Origin: Cellvibrionales bacterium UBA4435
GTDB lineage: Bacteria > Pseudomonadota > Gammaproteobacteria > Pseudomonadales > Porticoccaceae
Direction: 5' to 3'
Assembly (NCBI GenBank): GCA_002390525.1
Contig: DGPR01000002.1
Span: 42,966-106,965, forward strand
DNA length: 64,000 nucleotides
Below are positions 27,579 through 37,500 of this stretch, piece by piece; positions within the stretch are counted from its first letter, which is position 1; each line of letters starts with the position of its first letter. The position numbers and the translations under genes are program-made. The notes beneath the pieces were generated by a model, which saw nothing but the letters and a program-made list of their open reading frames with translations, had not been told where the DNA came from and made no database searches.

Positions 27579-30296
27579 ATGTCTAAAAGATTATTGGAAA
27601 TCTATGAGAATTCAATTTTACTTCGTCCAGTCACTTCAATTGCATTTGTAATATTAATTGCTATTGCCATGGCGTTTGGTCTTCCTAATTTTAAGCTAGA
27701 CGCTTCTGCAGATTCACTAACTCTAGAGAACGATACAGCTCTTGCGTATTATCGTGAATCACTTCAAAAATATGGAAGCAGTGACTTTCTTGTAGTAACT
27801 TATACTCCCTATACAGGCGATTTATTTGATGATAAATCACTCCAAACTCTTGATAAAATGCATAAAGAATTGGAAAAAGTAGATGGTGTAGCTAGCGTGC
27901 TATCTATGATGAATGTACCGTTATTATATAGTCCAAAAATTACTGTATCTCAGCTCAAAGATCCACCACGCACTTTATCTTTGCCAAATATTGATAGAGA
28001 TATGGTTCGTAAAGAATTTCTTGAGAGTCCAATCTATAAAAATCTTATCTTGAGTAAAGACGGGCAAACTACAGCAATACTTGCCACAATGAAGCTAGAT
28101 AATAAATATTTATCTCTTGTAAATGCCCGAGATACCTTGAGAATCAAAAGAGATGCAGATGGTTTAACGTCTAAAGAAACTATCGAATTAGAGGATGTAA
28201 GCAAAAAGTTTCTTGATTACCGAACGCTGCGTGCTGCAGAAGAGCGCGAAAGAGTTGCTGATATCCGCGAGAGAATGTCGAAATTTAAAGGAGATGCACA
28301 AGTGTTCCTTGGTGGTCCCAGTATGATCACTGCTGATATGGTTGATTTTATCAAGAGCGATCTGAAGATTTTTGGAGCTGGAATATTGTTATTCATAATT
28401 GCAACCTTAGCGGTAATATTTAGGCAGCTCCGCTGGGTTGTACTCCCATTAATTACATGTGTTTTAGCTGTAGAGATAATTCTTGGATATCTAAGTTGGA
28501 TTGATTGGCGACTAACCGTTATATCTTCAAACTTTGTATCGTTGTTACTAATAATAACGCTCGCCCTAACAATCCACTTAATTGTTCGTTACAGAGAGCT
28601 ATTAAGAGATGGTCCCGATCGGAGTCAGCTTGATCTAGTGCGTGATACTGTTCGACATATGATTCTACCTTGTGTTTATACAGTTTTAACTACAGTAGTT
28701 GCTTTTGTTTCCCTCGTTGTAAGTGATATTCGACCAGTTATTGATTTTGGTTGGATGATGACGATGGGAATTATCTTAGCATTGTTTCTTGCATTTATAA
28801 TTATACCAGCAGGAATGATGATACTTGGTAAAGCAAAAAATACTGACTCAGGGGACAATTCTGCTAGCTTTACGCTTCGTTTTTCAAATTTTACTGAAAA
28901 ATTTGGAGGAGTAGTGTTATCCCTAGCTCTAATTGCGGGAATTGCTAGTGCATGGGGAATATCCCAACTGCAAGTCGAAAATCGTTTTATAGACTATTTT
29001 CGGTCTCATACAGAAATACATCAAGGCTTAGCATTAATTGATGAAAAATTAGGTGGAACGACACCTTTAGAGATTATTTTAAACGCTCCGCCAGCAGAGG
29101 ATGATGGCTCTTTGGGCTTTGATGAAATAATGGCTACGAGTGGAGACTCTAGTACTTCCGCTGCTGATGATCCATATGGAGATCCATTTGGTGGGGCATA
29201 CGAAAATAGCGGAGAGGAAGATATTTCGAAAGATAAAGAAGCTTATGATCCATTTGCTGGAATGTACGAGGACGAAGAGAATGCTCCTGTTTCCGAGAAT
29301 GAAGAAGCTTATGATCCATTTGCTGGAATGTACGAAGATGAAGAATTCACAGAGTCAACTGATTCTTTCGCTGATAGCGATATTATTGGAGTGACTCAGG
29401 TAGATGTTGTTGAAGATAGTTACTGGTTAACAAGTGCCGGTATAGAAGATATCCGCAAAATACATCTTTACTTAGAGTCACTACCAGAGATTGGTAAGGT
29501 TGACTCATTAGTTACAGTAACAGATGTCGCGTCTGATCTTTCCGGCCATAAGCTTAACGATCTTGAGCTCGCATTTATGTCTTTGATGCTCTCCCAAGAA
29601 AATAAAGAGCTTTTACTGGATCCTTACATAGATGAAAAAAATAACCAGACAAGAATCACTATGCGCGTAAACGAAACTCAAGGGGAGCTCAACAGGCAAG
29701 AGCTTTTAGAAAGAATTCGCTCGTATGCTATAAATGATGCTGGCTTTACAGAAGAGCAGGTTAACTTCACAGGCATATTGGTTTTATACAATAATATGCT
29801 ACAAAGCTTATTTCATTCACAGATCATGACAATGGGTACCGTATTTCTCGGAATAATGACCATGTTCATGATCTTATTCCGGTCAATATCTATATCTCTG
29901 ATTGCTATTACACCAAACTTTTTAGCCGCAGGTGTCGTTCTTGGAGGTATGGGAATAGCAGGTATACCCCTTGATATGATGACGATTACAATTGCAGCAA
30001 TTACAGTTGGAATTGGGGTTGACCATGCTATTCATTATATAACTAGATTCAAACGAGAATTTGAAGTTGATCGTGATTATGTGGCGTCGATGCATCGAGC
30101 GCACGCAAGTATCGGTCGCGCATTATTTTATACAGCAATTACTATAATTATGGGCTTCTCGATTTTAGCATTATCTAACTTTATACCATCCGTGTATTTC
30201 GGGCTTCTAACTGCTCTTGCTATGTTGGCAGCTTTACTAGGATCTATGACGCTATTACCCAAATTAATCTTAATATTTAAGCCTCTTGGAAAATAG
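27579..30296 (+). CDS. MMPL/RND-superfamily efflux or lipid transporter
   Basis: A 905-residue inner-membrane protein with the two-fold RND plan: a first helix at about 16-34, a large periplasmic loop, a cluster of helices around 265-425 (sterol-sensing-like half), a second periplasmic loop and a second helix cluster from about 750. The transport motif GVDHAIHYITRFKREF in the second half fits the MMPL/HpnN branch. The second loop carries an unusual acidic insert with repeated AYDPFAGMYEDEE (about 531-597). No adaptor or outer-membrane partner is nearby. The substrate may be a lipid or hydrophobic compound; this is inference. Confidence 0.85.
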   Translation: MSKRLLEIYENSILLRPVTSIAFVILIAIAMAFGLPNFKLDASADSLTLENDTALAYYRESLQKYGSSDFLVVTYTPYTGDLFDDKSLQTLDKMHKELEKVDGVASVLSMMNVPLLYSPKITVSQLKDPPRTLSLPNIDRDMVRKEFLESPIYKNLILSKDGQTTAILATMKLDNKYLSLVNARDTLRIKRDADGLTSKETIELEDVSKKFLDYRTLRAAEERERVADIRERMSKFKGDAQVFLGGPSMITADMVDFIKSDLKIFGAGILLFIIATLAVIFRQLRWVVLPLITCVLAVEIILGYLSWIDWRLTVISSNFVSLLLIITLALTIHLIVRYRELLRDGPDRSQLDLVRDTVRHMILPCVYTVLTTVVAFVSLVVSDIRPVIDFGWMMTMGIILALFLAFIIIPAGMMILGKAKNTDSGDNSASFTLRFSNFTEKFGGVVLSLALIAGIASAWGISQLQVENRFIDYFRSHTEIHQGLALIDEKLGGTTPLEIILNAPPAEDDGSLGFDEIMATSGDSSTSAADDPYGDPFGGAYENSGEEDISKDKEAYDPFAGMYEDEENAPVSENEEAYDPFAGMYEDEEFTESTDSFADSDIIGVTQVDVVEDSYWLTSAGIEDIRKIHLYLESLPEIGKVDSLVTVTDVASDLSGHKLNDLELAFMSLMLSQENKELLLDPYIDEKNNQTRITMRVNETQGELNRQELLERIRSYAINDAGFTEEQVNFTGILVLYNNMLQSLFHSQIMTMGTVFLGIMTMFMILFRSISISLIAITPNFLAAGVVLGGMGIAGIPLDMMTITIAAITVGIGVDHAIHYITRFKREFEVDRDYVASMHRAHASIGRALFYTAITIIMGFSILALSNFIPSVYFGLLTALAMLAALLGSMTLLPKLILIFKPLGK
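29238..29345 (+). repeat. In-gene tandem repeat, 66-base period, in the RND transporter
   Basis: Two 42-base copies at 29238-29279 and 29304-29345 differ at only three positions, all synonymous third bases. They encode EAYDPFAGMYEDEE twice. A degenerate earlier copy (DPYGDPFGGAYENS, near residue 531) suggests stepwise expansion. Confidence 0.9.
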
Positions 30297-30356
30297 TAAT
30301 AATAGAGTGTAAAGCTATAAAAAACCTAAAAATTAAAAACTAATATATGGGGTTTT

Positions 30357-31607
30357 ATGGATATCAAACCTTACATGGAGAAAATAGGAAAAAAAGCCCG
30401 AATTGCTTCTAAAGTAATTGCTTCGACTGATAGTAAAACTAAAAAATTAGCTTTAACTTTTATTGCAGAAGCCCTTAATAGTAATCGGCAAAAGATCTTA
30501 AAGGCTAACTCTATAGATTTAGCAAATGGTGAAAGTGGTGGTTTAGATTACTCCTTGATGGACCGACTGGAGCTCAATGAATCGAGAATCAGTGCAATGA
30601 TTGATGGTGTTCATCAGATAATCAGTCTGCCCGACCCAATAGGAGAAATTACTGATCTTACTGACAGACCCAGCGGTGTTAGACTAGGAAAAATGCGTGT
30701 GCCTTTAGGGGTTATTGGTATTATTTACGAATCACGCCCTAATGTTACTATAGATGCTGCAAGTCTATGCTTGAAATCAGGTAACTCTACTATTTTAAGA
30801 GGCGGAAGTGAGGCAATTAAATCAAATCAAGCCATTTCAAACTGTATTAAGGAAGGGCTATCTACCGCAAAGTTACCTGAATCAATAGTCCAACTAGTAG
30901 AAACAACCGATAGACAGGCAGTTGGAAAGCTTATAACTATGTCAGACTATGTGGATATAATAGTTCCACGAGGTGGAAAAGGATTGATCAAAAGAATAAT
31001 GCAAGAAGCGCAAATTCCAATGATTAAGCATTTGGATGGTATTTGTCATGTATATATCGATGATAAAGCTGATCTCGAAATGGCTTTTAATATTGCATTA
31101 AACTCCAAAACCCACAGATATGGCGTGTGTAATGCTATGGAAACATTAATTATCGCTGAAGGTATTGCTAAAAATATTCTTCCACGGTTAGCTGAGGCCT
31201 ATAAGAGAAAAAATGTTGAGATAAGGGGATGTGCTGCTACTCAAAAGTTTATTGATTGTAGTCTTGCTCTTCAGAGTGACTGGAGTACTGAATACTTAGC
31301 GCCAATACTATCTATAAGAATAGTTAAAGATATAAGTGAAGCTATAAAACATATTGCTTGCTATGGTTCTCAACATACTGATTCTATAGTCACACAGGAT
31401 GAATCTAGGGCACTTCGTTTCATCAGAGAAGTAGATTCAAGTTCTGTAATGCACAACGCTTCGACACGTTTTGCTGATGGTTTCGAGTATGGACTGGGTG
31501 CAGAAATTGGCATTTCTACTGATAAAATACATGTTAGGGGGCCTGTAGGGCTAGAGGGTCTAACCTCACAAAAATGGATTGTATTTGGCCATGGTGAAAT
31601 CCGATAA
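30357..31607 (+). CDS. proA: Gamma-glutamyl phosphate reductase
   Basis: Reduces gamma-glutamyl phosphate to glutamate semialdehyde in proline synthesis. The 416 residues include [18 protein letters not shown], the PRGGKGLI nucleotide region, the catalytic cysteine in [12 protein letters not shown], and [19 protein letters not shown]. It heads the proA-nadD-rsfS-rlmH set, the order known in Pseudomonas. proB is not in this window. Confidence 0.96.
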   Translation: MDIKPYMEKIGKKARIASKVIASTDSKTKKLALTFIAEALNSNRQKILKANSIDLANGESGGLDYSLMDRLELNESRISAMIDGVHQIISLPDPIGEITDLTDRPSGVRLGKMRVPLGVIGIIYESRPNVTIDAASLCLKSGNSTILRGGSEAIKSNQAISNCIKEGLSTAKLPESIVQLVETTDRQAVGKLITMSDYVDIIVPRGGKGLIKRIMQEAQIPMIKHLDGICHVYIDDKADLEMAFNIALNSKTHRYGVCNAMETLIIAEGIAKNILPRLAEAYKRKNVEIRGCAATQKFIDCSLALQSDWSTEYLAPILSIRIVKDISEAIKHIACYGSQHTDSIVTQDESRALRFIREVDSSSVMHNASTRFADGFEYGLGAEIGISTDKIHVRGPVGLEGLTSQKWIVFGHGEIR

Positions 31608-31633
31608 TTATTCTCCTTATTGAGTGATTGCCG

Positions 31634-32302
31634 ATGTCATTAAAATCAGAAAAAGAATATGGTATCGGTTTATTTGGTGGAACTTTTGATCCAATTCATA
31701 TTGGTCATCTAAATACAGCTATTAGATTAAAAGAAAAGTTTCAGCTAAAAGAAATGCGACTAATATTGTGTGCGCGACCACCACATAGATCTGCACCAGT
31801 GTGTAGTGTGGTAGACCGAAAAAAAATGCTCAGTTTAGCTGTGAGCGAAAAAAAATATCAAGATTTGATTGTCGATGATATTGAATGCAAACGAACTGGG
31901 CTGTCTTATACTCTAGATACTGTATCCGAACTTCGCAACCAAATAGGTTCTGAAGTACCTATGTATTTATGTCTAGGAATGGATTCTTTTTTAAGCATTA
32001 ATACTTGGAATCACTGGAAAGATCTTGTTAGCATGACGCACATTGTAGTTGCGCAACGGCCAGGATCGGAGCTACCAAAATCTGGTGAAGTATATGATTT
32101 CATGAAAAAATATCGATCTATTAATTTACAAAATCTTAGTAACGCTCCATCTGGAAATATTTTTCTTGCAGAAATGATCCCAATGTCCATTTCATCGACA
32201 GCTATTCGAAAAGCTATATTTGAAAAAGATTATCCATACAAATTTCTTCCTGAAAAAGTAATTAAACATATAAAAGAAAACCAACTTTACAAGAAAATAT
32301 AG
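31634..32302 (+). CDS. nadD: Nicotinate-nucleotide adenylyltransferase
   Basis: Forms deamido-NAD from nicotinate mononucleotide and ATP. The 222 residues carry the nucleotidyltransferase signature GLFGGTFDPIHIGHL and the C-terminal SISSTAIRKAI (ISSTxIR). I start at ATG 31634; a TTG two codons earlier (31628) is also open. It lies 26 bases after proA and 8 before rsfS. Confidence 0.94.
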   Translation: MSLKSEKEYGIGLFGGTFDPIHIGHLNTAIRLKEKFQLKEMRLILCARPPHRSAPVCSVVDRKKMLSLAVSEKKYQDLIVDDIECKRTGLSYTLDTVSELRNQIGSEVPMYLCLGMDSFLSINTWNHWKDLVSMTHIVVAQRPGSELPKSGEVYDFMKKYRSINLQNLSNAPSGNIFLAEMIPMSISSTAIRKAIFEKDYPYKFLPEKVIKHIKENQLYKKI

Positions 32303-32310
32303 GATCCTCT

Positions 32311-32652
32311 ATGAAACAACTAACAGTCATCGTAAATGAGGCTTTAGAAGAAGTTAAGGGTGAGAATATTATCACTCTTGATGTCTCAAACATAACAGCT
32401 GTAATGGATACAGTAATTGTTGTAAGTGGCAGTACAAATCGTCAAGTGAAAGCTCTTTCAAATGCAGTAATTGAGGCTTCAAAAAAAGCTGGATTTCAGC
32501 CGCTAGGAGTAGAAGGTATGGATGGAGGGGAATGGGTCTTAGTAGATCTTATAGATGTAGTTGTTCATATCATGCAACCAGCTGTCAGGGACTTTTATGA
32601 ATTAGAAAAATTATGGTCTGTTAGGCCTAATGATATTGTCGTTGACAATTAG
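32311..32652 (+). CDS. rsfS: Ribosomal silencing factor
   Basis: Binds L14 and blocks subunit joining in starved cells. The 113 residues show the RsfS fold: ENIITLDVSNITAVMDTVIV, SGSTNRQVKALSNAVIE, and the conserved EGMDGGEWVLVDLIDVVVHI with the aspartate/histidine pair. Sits between nadD and rlmH, as in most bacteria. Confidence 0.96.
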   Translation: MKQLTVIVNEALEEVKGENIITLDVSNITAVMDTVIVVSGSTNRQVKALSNAVIEASKKAGFQPLGVEGMDGGEWVLVDLIDVVVHIMQPAVRDFYELEKLWSVRPNDIVVDN

Positions 32653-32673
32653 TGCAATTTTGATGGAATTCGC

Positions 32674-33141
32674 ATGCGAATAAAAATTATAGCGGTAGGT
32701 ACAAAAATGCCAAGCTGGGTTCAGGTAGCTTGCAGTGAATATTTGAAACGTATCCCAAATGAATTAAATGTCAGTATCATAGAAATTCCAATGAAACAGA
32801 GAGCCAAAGGAACAAATGTAAACTTAGCTGTTATTCAAGAAGGAGAAGCGATGCTGAAAGTTATCCGGGCGAATGATAAAGTTGTTGCTCTGGATCTTCG
32901 TGGTAAAAGCTGGAAAACTGAAGAACTTGCCAGAAATATACAGAGGTGGAAACAATATGGTGATGACTATAGTTTATTAATCGGTGGGCCAGATGGTATT
33001 TCACAAAATTGTATTGAGCGGGCAGACATTTTATGGTCGCTTTCTCCGCTTACATTTCCGCATCCATTAGTAAGAATCTTATTAGTTGAGCAGATTTATC
33101 GCGCTAGTGCGATTAATAGCAGGCACCCTTATCATCGTTAG
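32674..33141 (+). CDS. rlmH: 23S rRNA pseudouridine-1915 N3-methyltransferase
   Basis: A SPOUT methyltransferase acting on helix 69 of assembled 70S ribosomes. The 155 residues start MRIKIIAVGTKMPSW and contain the SAM knot LLIGGPDGIS and LSPLTFPHPLVRILLVEQIY, ending in HPYHR, as in E. coli RlmH. Last gene of the proA set; the opposite-strand unknown gene ends six bases later. Confidence 0.96.
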   Translation: MRIKIIAVGTKMPSWVQVACSEYLKRIPNELNVSIIEIPMKQRAKGTNVNLAVIQEGEAMLKVIRANDKVVALDLRGKSWKTEELARNIQRWKQYGDDYSLLIGGPDGISQNCIERADILWSLSPLTFPHPLVRILLVEQIYRASAINSRHPYHR

Positions 33142-33147
33142 CAAAAA

Positions 33148-33507
33148 TTATTTCTTAGCTTTTTTCCCTTGGCCTTTAAGTTTTCGATCAAGCTCAAGTT
33201 TTTCCCTGTCTTCCTGTTGTCGATCTTGATATGCTTTAGTAAGTTTTGCTATTGCCATTGCTACATCCCGATCAATAAGCATTCCATCGTATTCTCCAGA
33301 TTTTATATTCTTCTTGCCAGGTAATTTTTCATCAGAAGTTACTAGTGCTTCAGCATAATGCCCACAGGGTGATTTCAGAATTAATTCAACGTGGGCATAT
33401 TTTTCATGCTCTTTCTCTGACATTACACTGCATTCAGAATATTTAAATTCAATCTCATCTATCAAGAGGATAAGCTCATCAAAAGAATTACATTTAAATT
33501 TTTTCAT
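33148..33507 (-). CDS. Conserved-looking hypothetical protein, 119 aa
   Basis: I do not recognise this protein. It begins with a helix-rich segment (FDELILLIDEIEFKYSECS), has a central strand region with SPCGHYAEALVTSDEKLPG, and ends in a very basic, helical tail (DREKLELDRKLKGQGKKAKK). It has no signal peptide, membrane segment or known motif. Codon use looks like its neighbours. It is convergent with rlmH. It could be a small nucleic-acid-associated protein given its tail, but that is only a guess from composition. Confidence 0.65.
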   Translation of the reverse strand: MKKFKCNSFDELILLIDEIEFKYSECSVMSEKEHEKYAHVELILKSPCGHYAEALVTSDEKLPGKKNIKSGEYDGMLIDRDVAMAIAKLTKAYQDRQQEDREKLELDRKLKGQGKKAKK

Positions 33508-33681
33508 TTTTATTAATCGCCTTTAGGTCAAGAAATTAGTATATTTTTATGTGAGAAGTTTTAAATGGATGTCATTTTCAACGACGATTTACTCTAAAAT
33601 ATCTTATGTGTAAGAATATTATATATATTCGATACCAGGTGCCAGCCCTATTCTCAATAAATATCATTTCAAACTTATTTT

Positions 33682-34527
33682 TTATGGTTTCAATACACTG
33701 AAACGTCTGTGATCATATATTGGAAGCTTGTTTCGTAAGCTCTTTAAATAATCTAAATCTATATCTGCAGTAATCATACCAGAGCCCTCCTCAAGTTCAT
33801 TCATGATATTTCCCCACGGATCAATTATAGTTGATCCACCCCAAGTTGGACGATTTTTATGATATCTATCTCCCATATTCGATCCAATAACATAAATCAG
33901 ATTTTCGATGGCTCGAGCTCTTAGCAATGGAGTCCAGTGAGATTTACCAGTTTGTGAGGTAAACGCTGCTGGCACAGCGACTATTTCGGCACCATGATCT
34001 GAGAGATAACGAAATAGCTCCGGAAAACGTAAATCATAGCAAACAGCTAATCCAAGACTTCCGATGGGCGTATCGACTATTATTGGCTGTTCTCCAGAAC
34101 TATAATCAGAAGATTCACAATATGATCCTACAGAGTCGTCTAACATGGCATCAAATAGATGTATTTTTTTATAACAGGCTACCTCAAAGCCCGAGTCATC
34201 CAATACAAAGCAACTTGATGATGGGTTTTTACTACTAGCCTGCGAATTTATTACAGGGATTGTTCCTCCGACGATCCAAATTTTATTTTTACTTGCTTGT
34301 TCTGATAAAAATGTGCGCGCTGGCCCACCAGATTCCTCTTGAATTGCAATAGTTTTTACTTTTGGTTGGCCAAAATAAGCAAAATTTTCGGGTAAAACTA
34401 ATAATTTTACACCTTTTTTTGCTGCTATCTGAATCAATGATTTAGCTTGATCTAGATTAGCTTGCAGATTTAAACCAACCGTCATTTGAATAGAAGCAAC
34501 TTTTGATTTTATATTTGTATTTTTCAA
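33682..34527 (-). CDS. Carbon-nitrogen hydrolase (Nit-type amidase)
   Basis: A 281-residue nitrilase-superfamily enzyme with the full triad E47 (LPENFA), K121 (YKKIHLFD) and C163 (AVCYDLRFPELFRYL). It resembles the Nit1/YbeM branch, whose known activity is hydrolysis of deaminated glutathione; the substrate is inferred. It begins with TTG two bases after the yhdP stop; the conserved KVASIQMTVG near the start leaves little room for another start. It follows yhdP as in Pseudomonas. Confidence 0.9.
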   Translation of the reverse strand: MKNTNIKSKVASIQMTVGLNLQANLDQAKSLIQIAAKKGVKLLVLPENFAYFGQPKVKTIAIQEESGGPARTFLSEQASKNKIWIVGGTIPVINSQASSKNPSSSCFVLDDSGFEVACYKKIHLFDAMLDDSVGSYCESSDYSSGEQPIIVDTPIGSLGLAVCYDLRFPELFRYLSDHGAEIVAVPAAFTSQTGKSHWTPLLRARAIENLIYVIGSNMGDRYHKNRPTWGGSTIIDPWGNIMNELEEGSGMITADIDLDYLKSLRNKLPIYDHRRFSVLKP

Positions 34528-34529
34528 TA

Positions 34530-37500
34530 TCAGCGGACCTTCGGTTCAGATTCAGATATATCATCCTCATTTTTTGATTTTTTTTGACCAGCAGTGTTTA
34601 TATTGAAAATTTTCTCCATAACAACTTTTGGAGAGCCCCATGAGCCGTTAATACTGTATGTAATACTTGATAGTTTATCGACCTGTTTCTCGAATACTTT
34701 ACTCGTAATAAATACGCCTGCAGCAACTGGTAAGCCGCCAATTGCAGCTGCTACCCATGGCAAATTATTGCTCACGGGCAACATTGTTGTGAGATTAGCC
34801 TCTATATCCTCAGATATTAAGTTAGCTGATCCGTCTAGCTGGATATTTCCAGAAGGTAAATCTACTTTTATTGGAGGATCAAAGGTAAATTGGCCCATCT
34901 CAAACACTAAACCGCCACTCATTTCATTATAACTCATACCTTTTTCGTATATATCAGAAAAATCTAACTGTAATCGACGAACCCAATTATCGAAATTAAA
35001 TAGGCTAACCAGCCTAGCTAATGCATTAGCGGTCCCGGAGGACTCCTGATAAAAATGTCCATCTTTAAGGTTGATAGCAACTGTTCCATTTATGGACTCA
35101 GGTGACACCTCCCAAGGCTTACCTTCCCAGCTTAGTTTTGATAAAAATTGCGCTTTTTTACTATCCATAATTTTAGGATAATTCCATGATTTCATGGTTT
35201 CGCCGATATCTTGAACACTTAATAAGCCGTTAAAAACTGTATAGTGACGATTTTGATCAACGATCCATTCAATTGTAGTTTTTATTTCTTTATCACCTAT
35301 AGATAAACCTAGTAGATTTGCATTTATGTCTGTAATTTTTACACCATTATCTTGGGGTACCATAAGTAATTTCGACTCACCAAACTTCTTATCGCCAATA
35401 GTGAAATTTCTGACTGATAATTGGAGGTGAGGTAATTCGCTAGGATGTATTGAATATTTTGTAATAGTTTTCTCTGACGGTGCCTGCAGGAGAAGTCTTT
35501 CTAAATCTACTAGTATTGGTAAAGAGCTATCTGACGGTATCCATAAATGTCCCTCTAGCTTTTCACTCTCAATACCTAACATCCAGTCGCCATTCTGATA
35601 ACCACCACTAACACCTACTGCATCAATACTTAAACCAGCATATTCAATTTTATCAATTACAATATCAAAGATAGGAGTTAGGTGGCTATTTTTACTATCA
35701 TCCGAGTTAAACAGCTTTGGATACAGATTCTTCCATTGCAACAAATCAGCTGCTTTCAAATGCCCTTCTATAAGAAATTGGTTTTCCCCTGGTAACTCTG
35801 ATCGATCACTTTCAATCGATAGAACCCCATTTACAATTAATTTTTTTTCAAGCTCTAAATAAGACTTAATATCTTCTCCAAAATTTATTATTAAATTGGT
35901 TCTTTGGTCAAAAATTACATTTACTGAGACATCCTTCTTGATACTAGACTTCTTGCCAAACGGAGCAGGTAAATTTATCTCAGCGCCCTTCATATCAGTA
36001 TTTATATCTAGTTCTATAGGAAAGGATGGATTTTTAAGTGGGACATTAATACTAGCAATGAAGTTTGTTCTTCCTTTAAATATTTGATCTGATTTGAGGT
36101 TAATAAAATTGGCTAAAGAAGGCATTGATATTTGTCCATTCATATCTATCAAGAGACTACCATCATGTGTTACTAGTGTGGAATCAAAAGTCTCATTAAA
36201 AAAATAACCTGTCAATGAGTTGGAAAAAAGGCCTCGGGCATCTCTATAACTCAGAACCCCATTTAATTTCTCTAAGAAAATATCAGTTTCGATTAACGAC
36301 ATTAAACCACTATTAATCGTCATATCGACATTATGCGAGCTATATGCTTTGTGACTCGAAAGAGGTATATTAAGGTCTAATGAGATATCTGTTTTGCCAG
36401 ATAAATTCCAATCTTTTAAGCCTATAACTCTTGATTTTAGAGGAGATTTTCTTAACAAATCAACAGCCACACCAAAATCTGATTCAATAGCTCCCGAGAT
36501 AGAGAGGTATGGAAATTCACTGACATGAGGGTTAATATTAAGATCAGTTTCTTGGACTAACGCATCGCCAACAAAACCACTATAAATTGTAGATTCAACT
36601 ATTGAGGAATCCATGGCAACTACAGCATTCAATTTAGTTAGGGCTGGCCATTCAGGATGAAATTTTAGCTCGCCGTCAGTAGTCTTTAAAAAAACTTGCG
36701 TCACACCTAAAGCATTTCTTTTTAATTTTCTATTTTTTTTCTTGGTAAGAGGCCCCCTCCATATAAAACCTGCTTCTGAAACTTTTGCACTAATAACTGC
36801 TTGATCGACCCATTTAGTCAAACGCTTATCAAGATTATTCGGTATGTAAGATTCTTTGAAGCGAGCATTAAGATTTTTGATACCCATTGTGAGGTATAAT
36901 TGTGGATCTAATCCTGAACTGATATCAGGAATATCCATATAAAAATAAGATCTACTGTTACCTTCAACTCCATCCATTTTTATTAGGCCACTAAAGATCT
37001 TCAAAGCACCGTTTTTATTATTGTATCGCCAAGATATATTCCCTTTAATTGAGGAGCGATAAATATATTCGTCAAAAATGTCAGGTAACTGGAAACCAAA
37101 GCCATTTGGGCTATCAAGCTCAATGAGACCACTAGTACTTTTTATATCAATATAACCATTTATTTTTCTAAATCCAGGCTTTCCATCCCATGAGTGTGTG
37201 GCAGCATCCTCTATGTTGGCTCTTAATCGAAAATCATGGTCAATATTTTGATCTGTGAATTCGAGATATAAATTATGTAACATTCCTGAAGGTTTAATTT
37301 TGCCAACCAGATCAGTAATATTCTTTGGGATTACATCAATTTTTTGAGATATATCGCTTAGAAGAGTTAAATCAACCTTATCAAGAGATAACAATATTTT
37401 CTCTTCATGCATTTTTTTTGAAGCACCTATTGATGTTGATTGAACCCGGATGTCATCCCAAGTGAAATTAAGATTTTCAAACCTTAAACCCATGTCTCGA

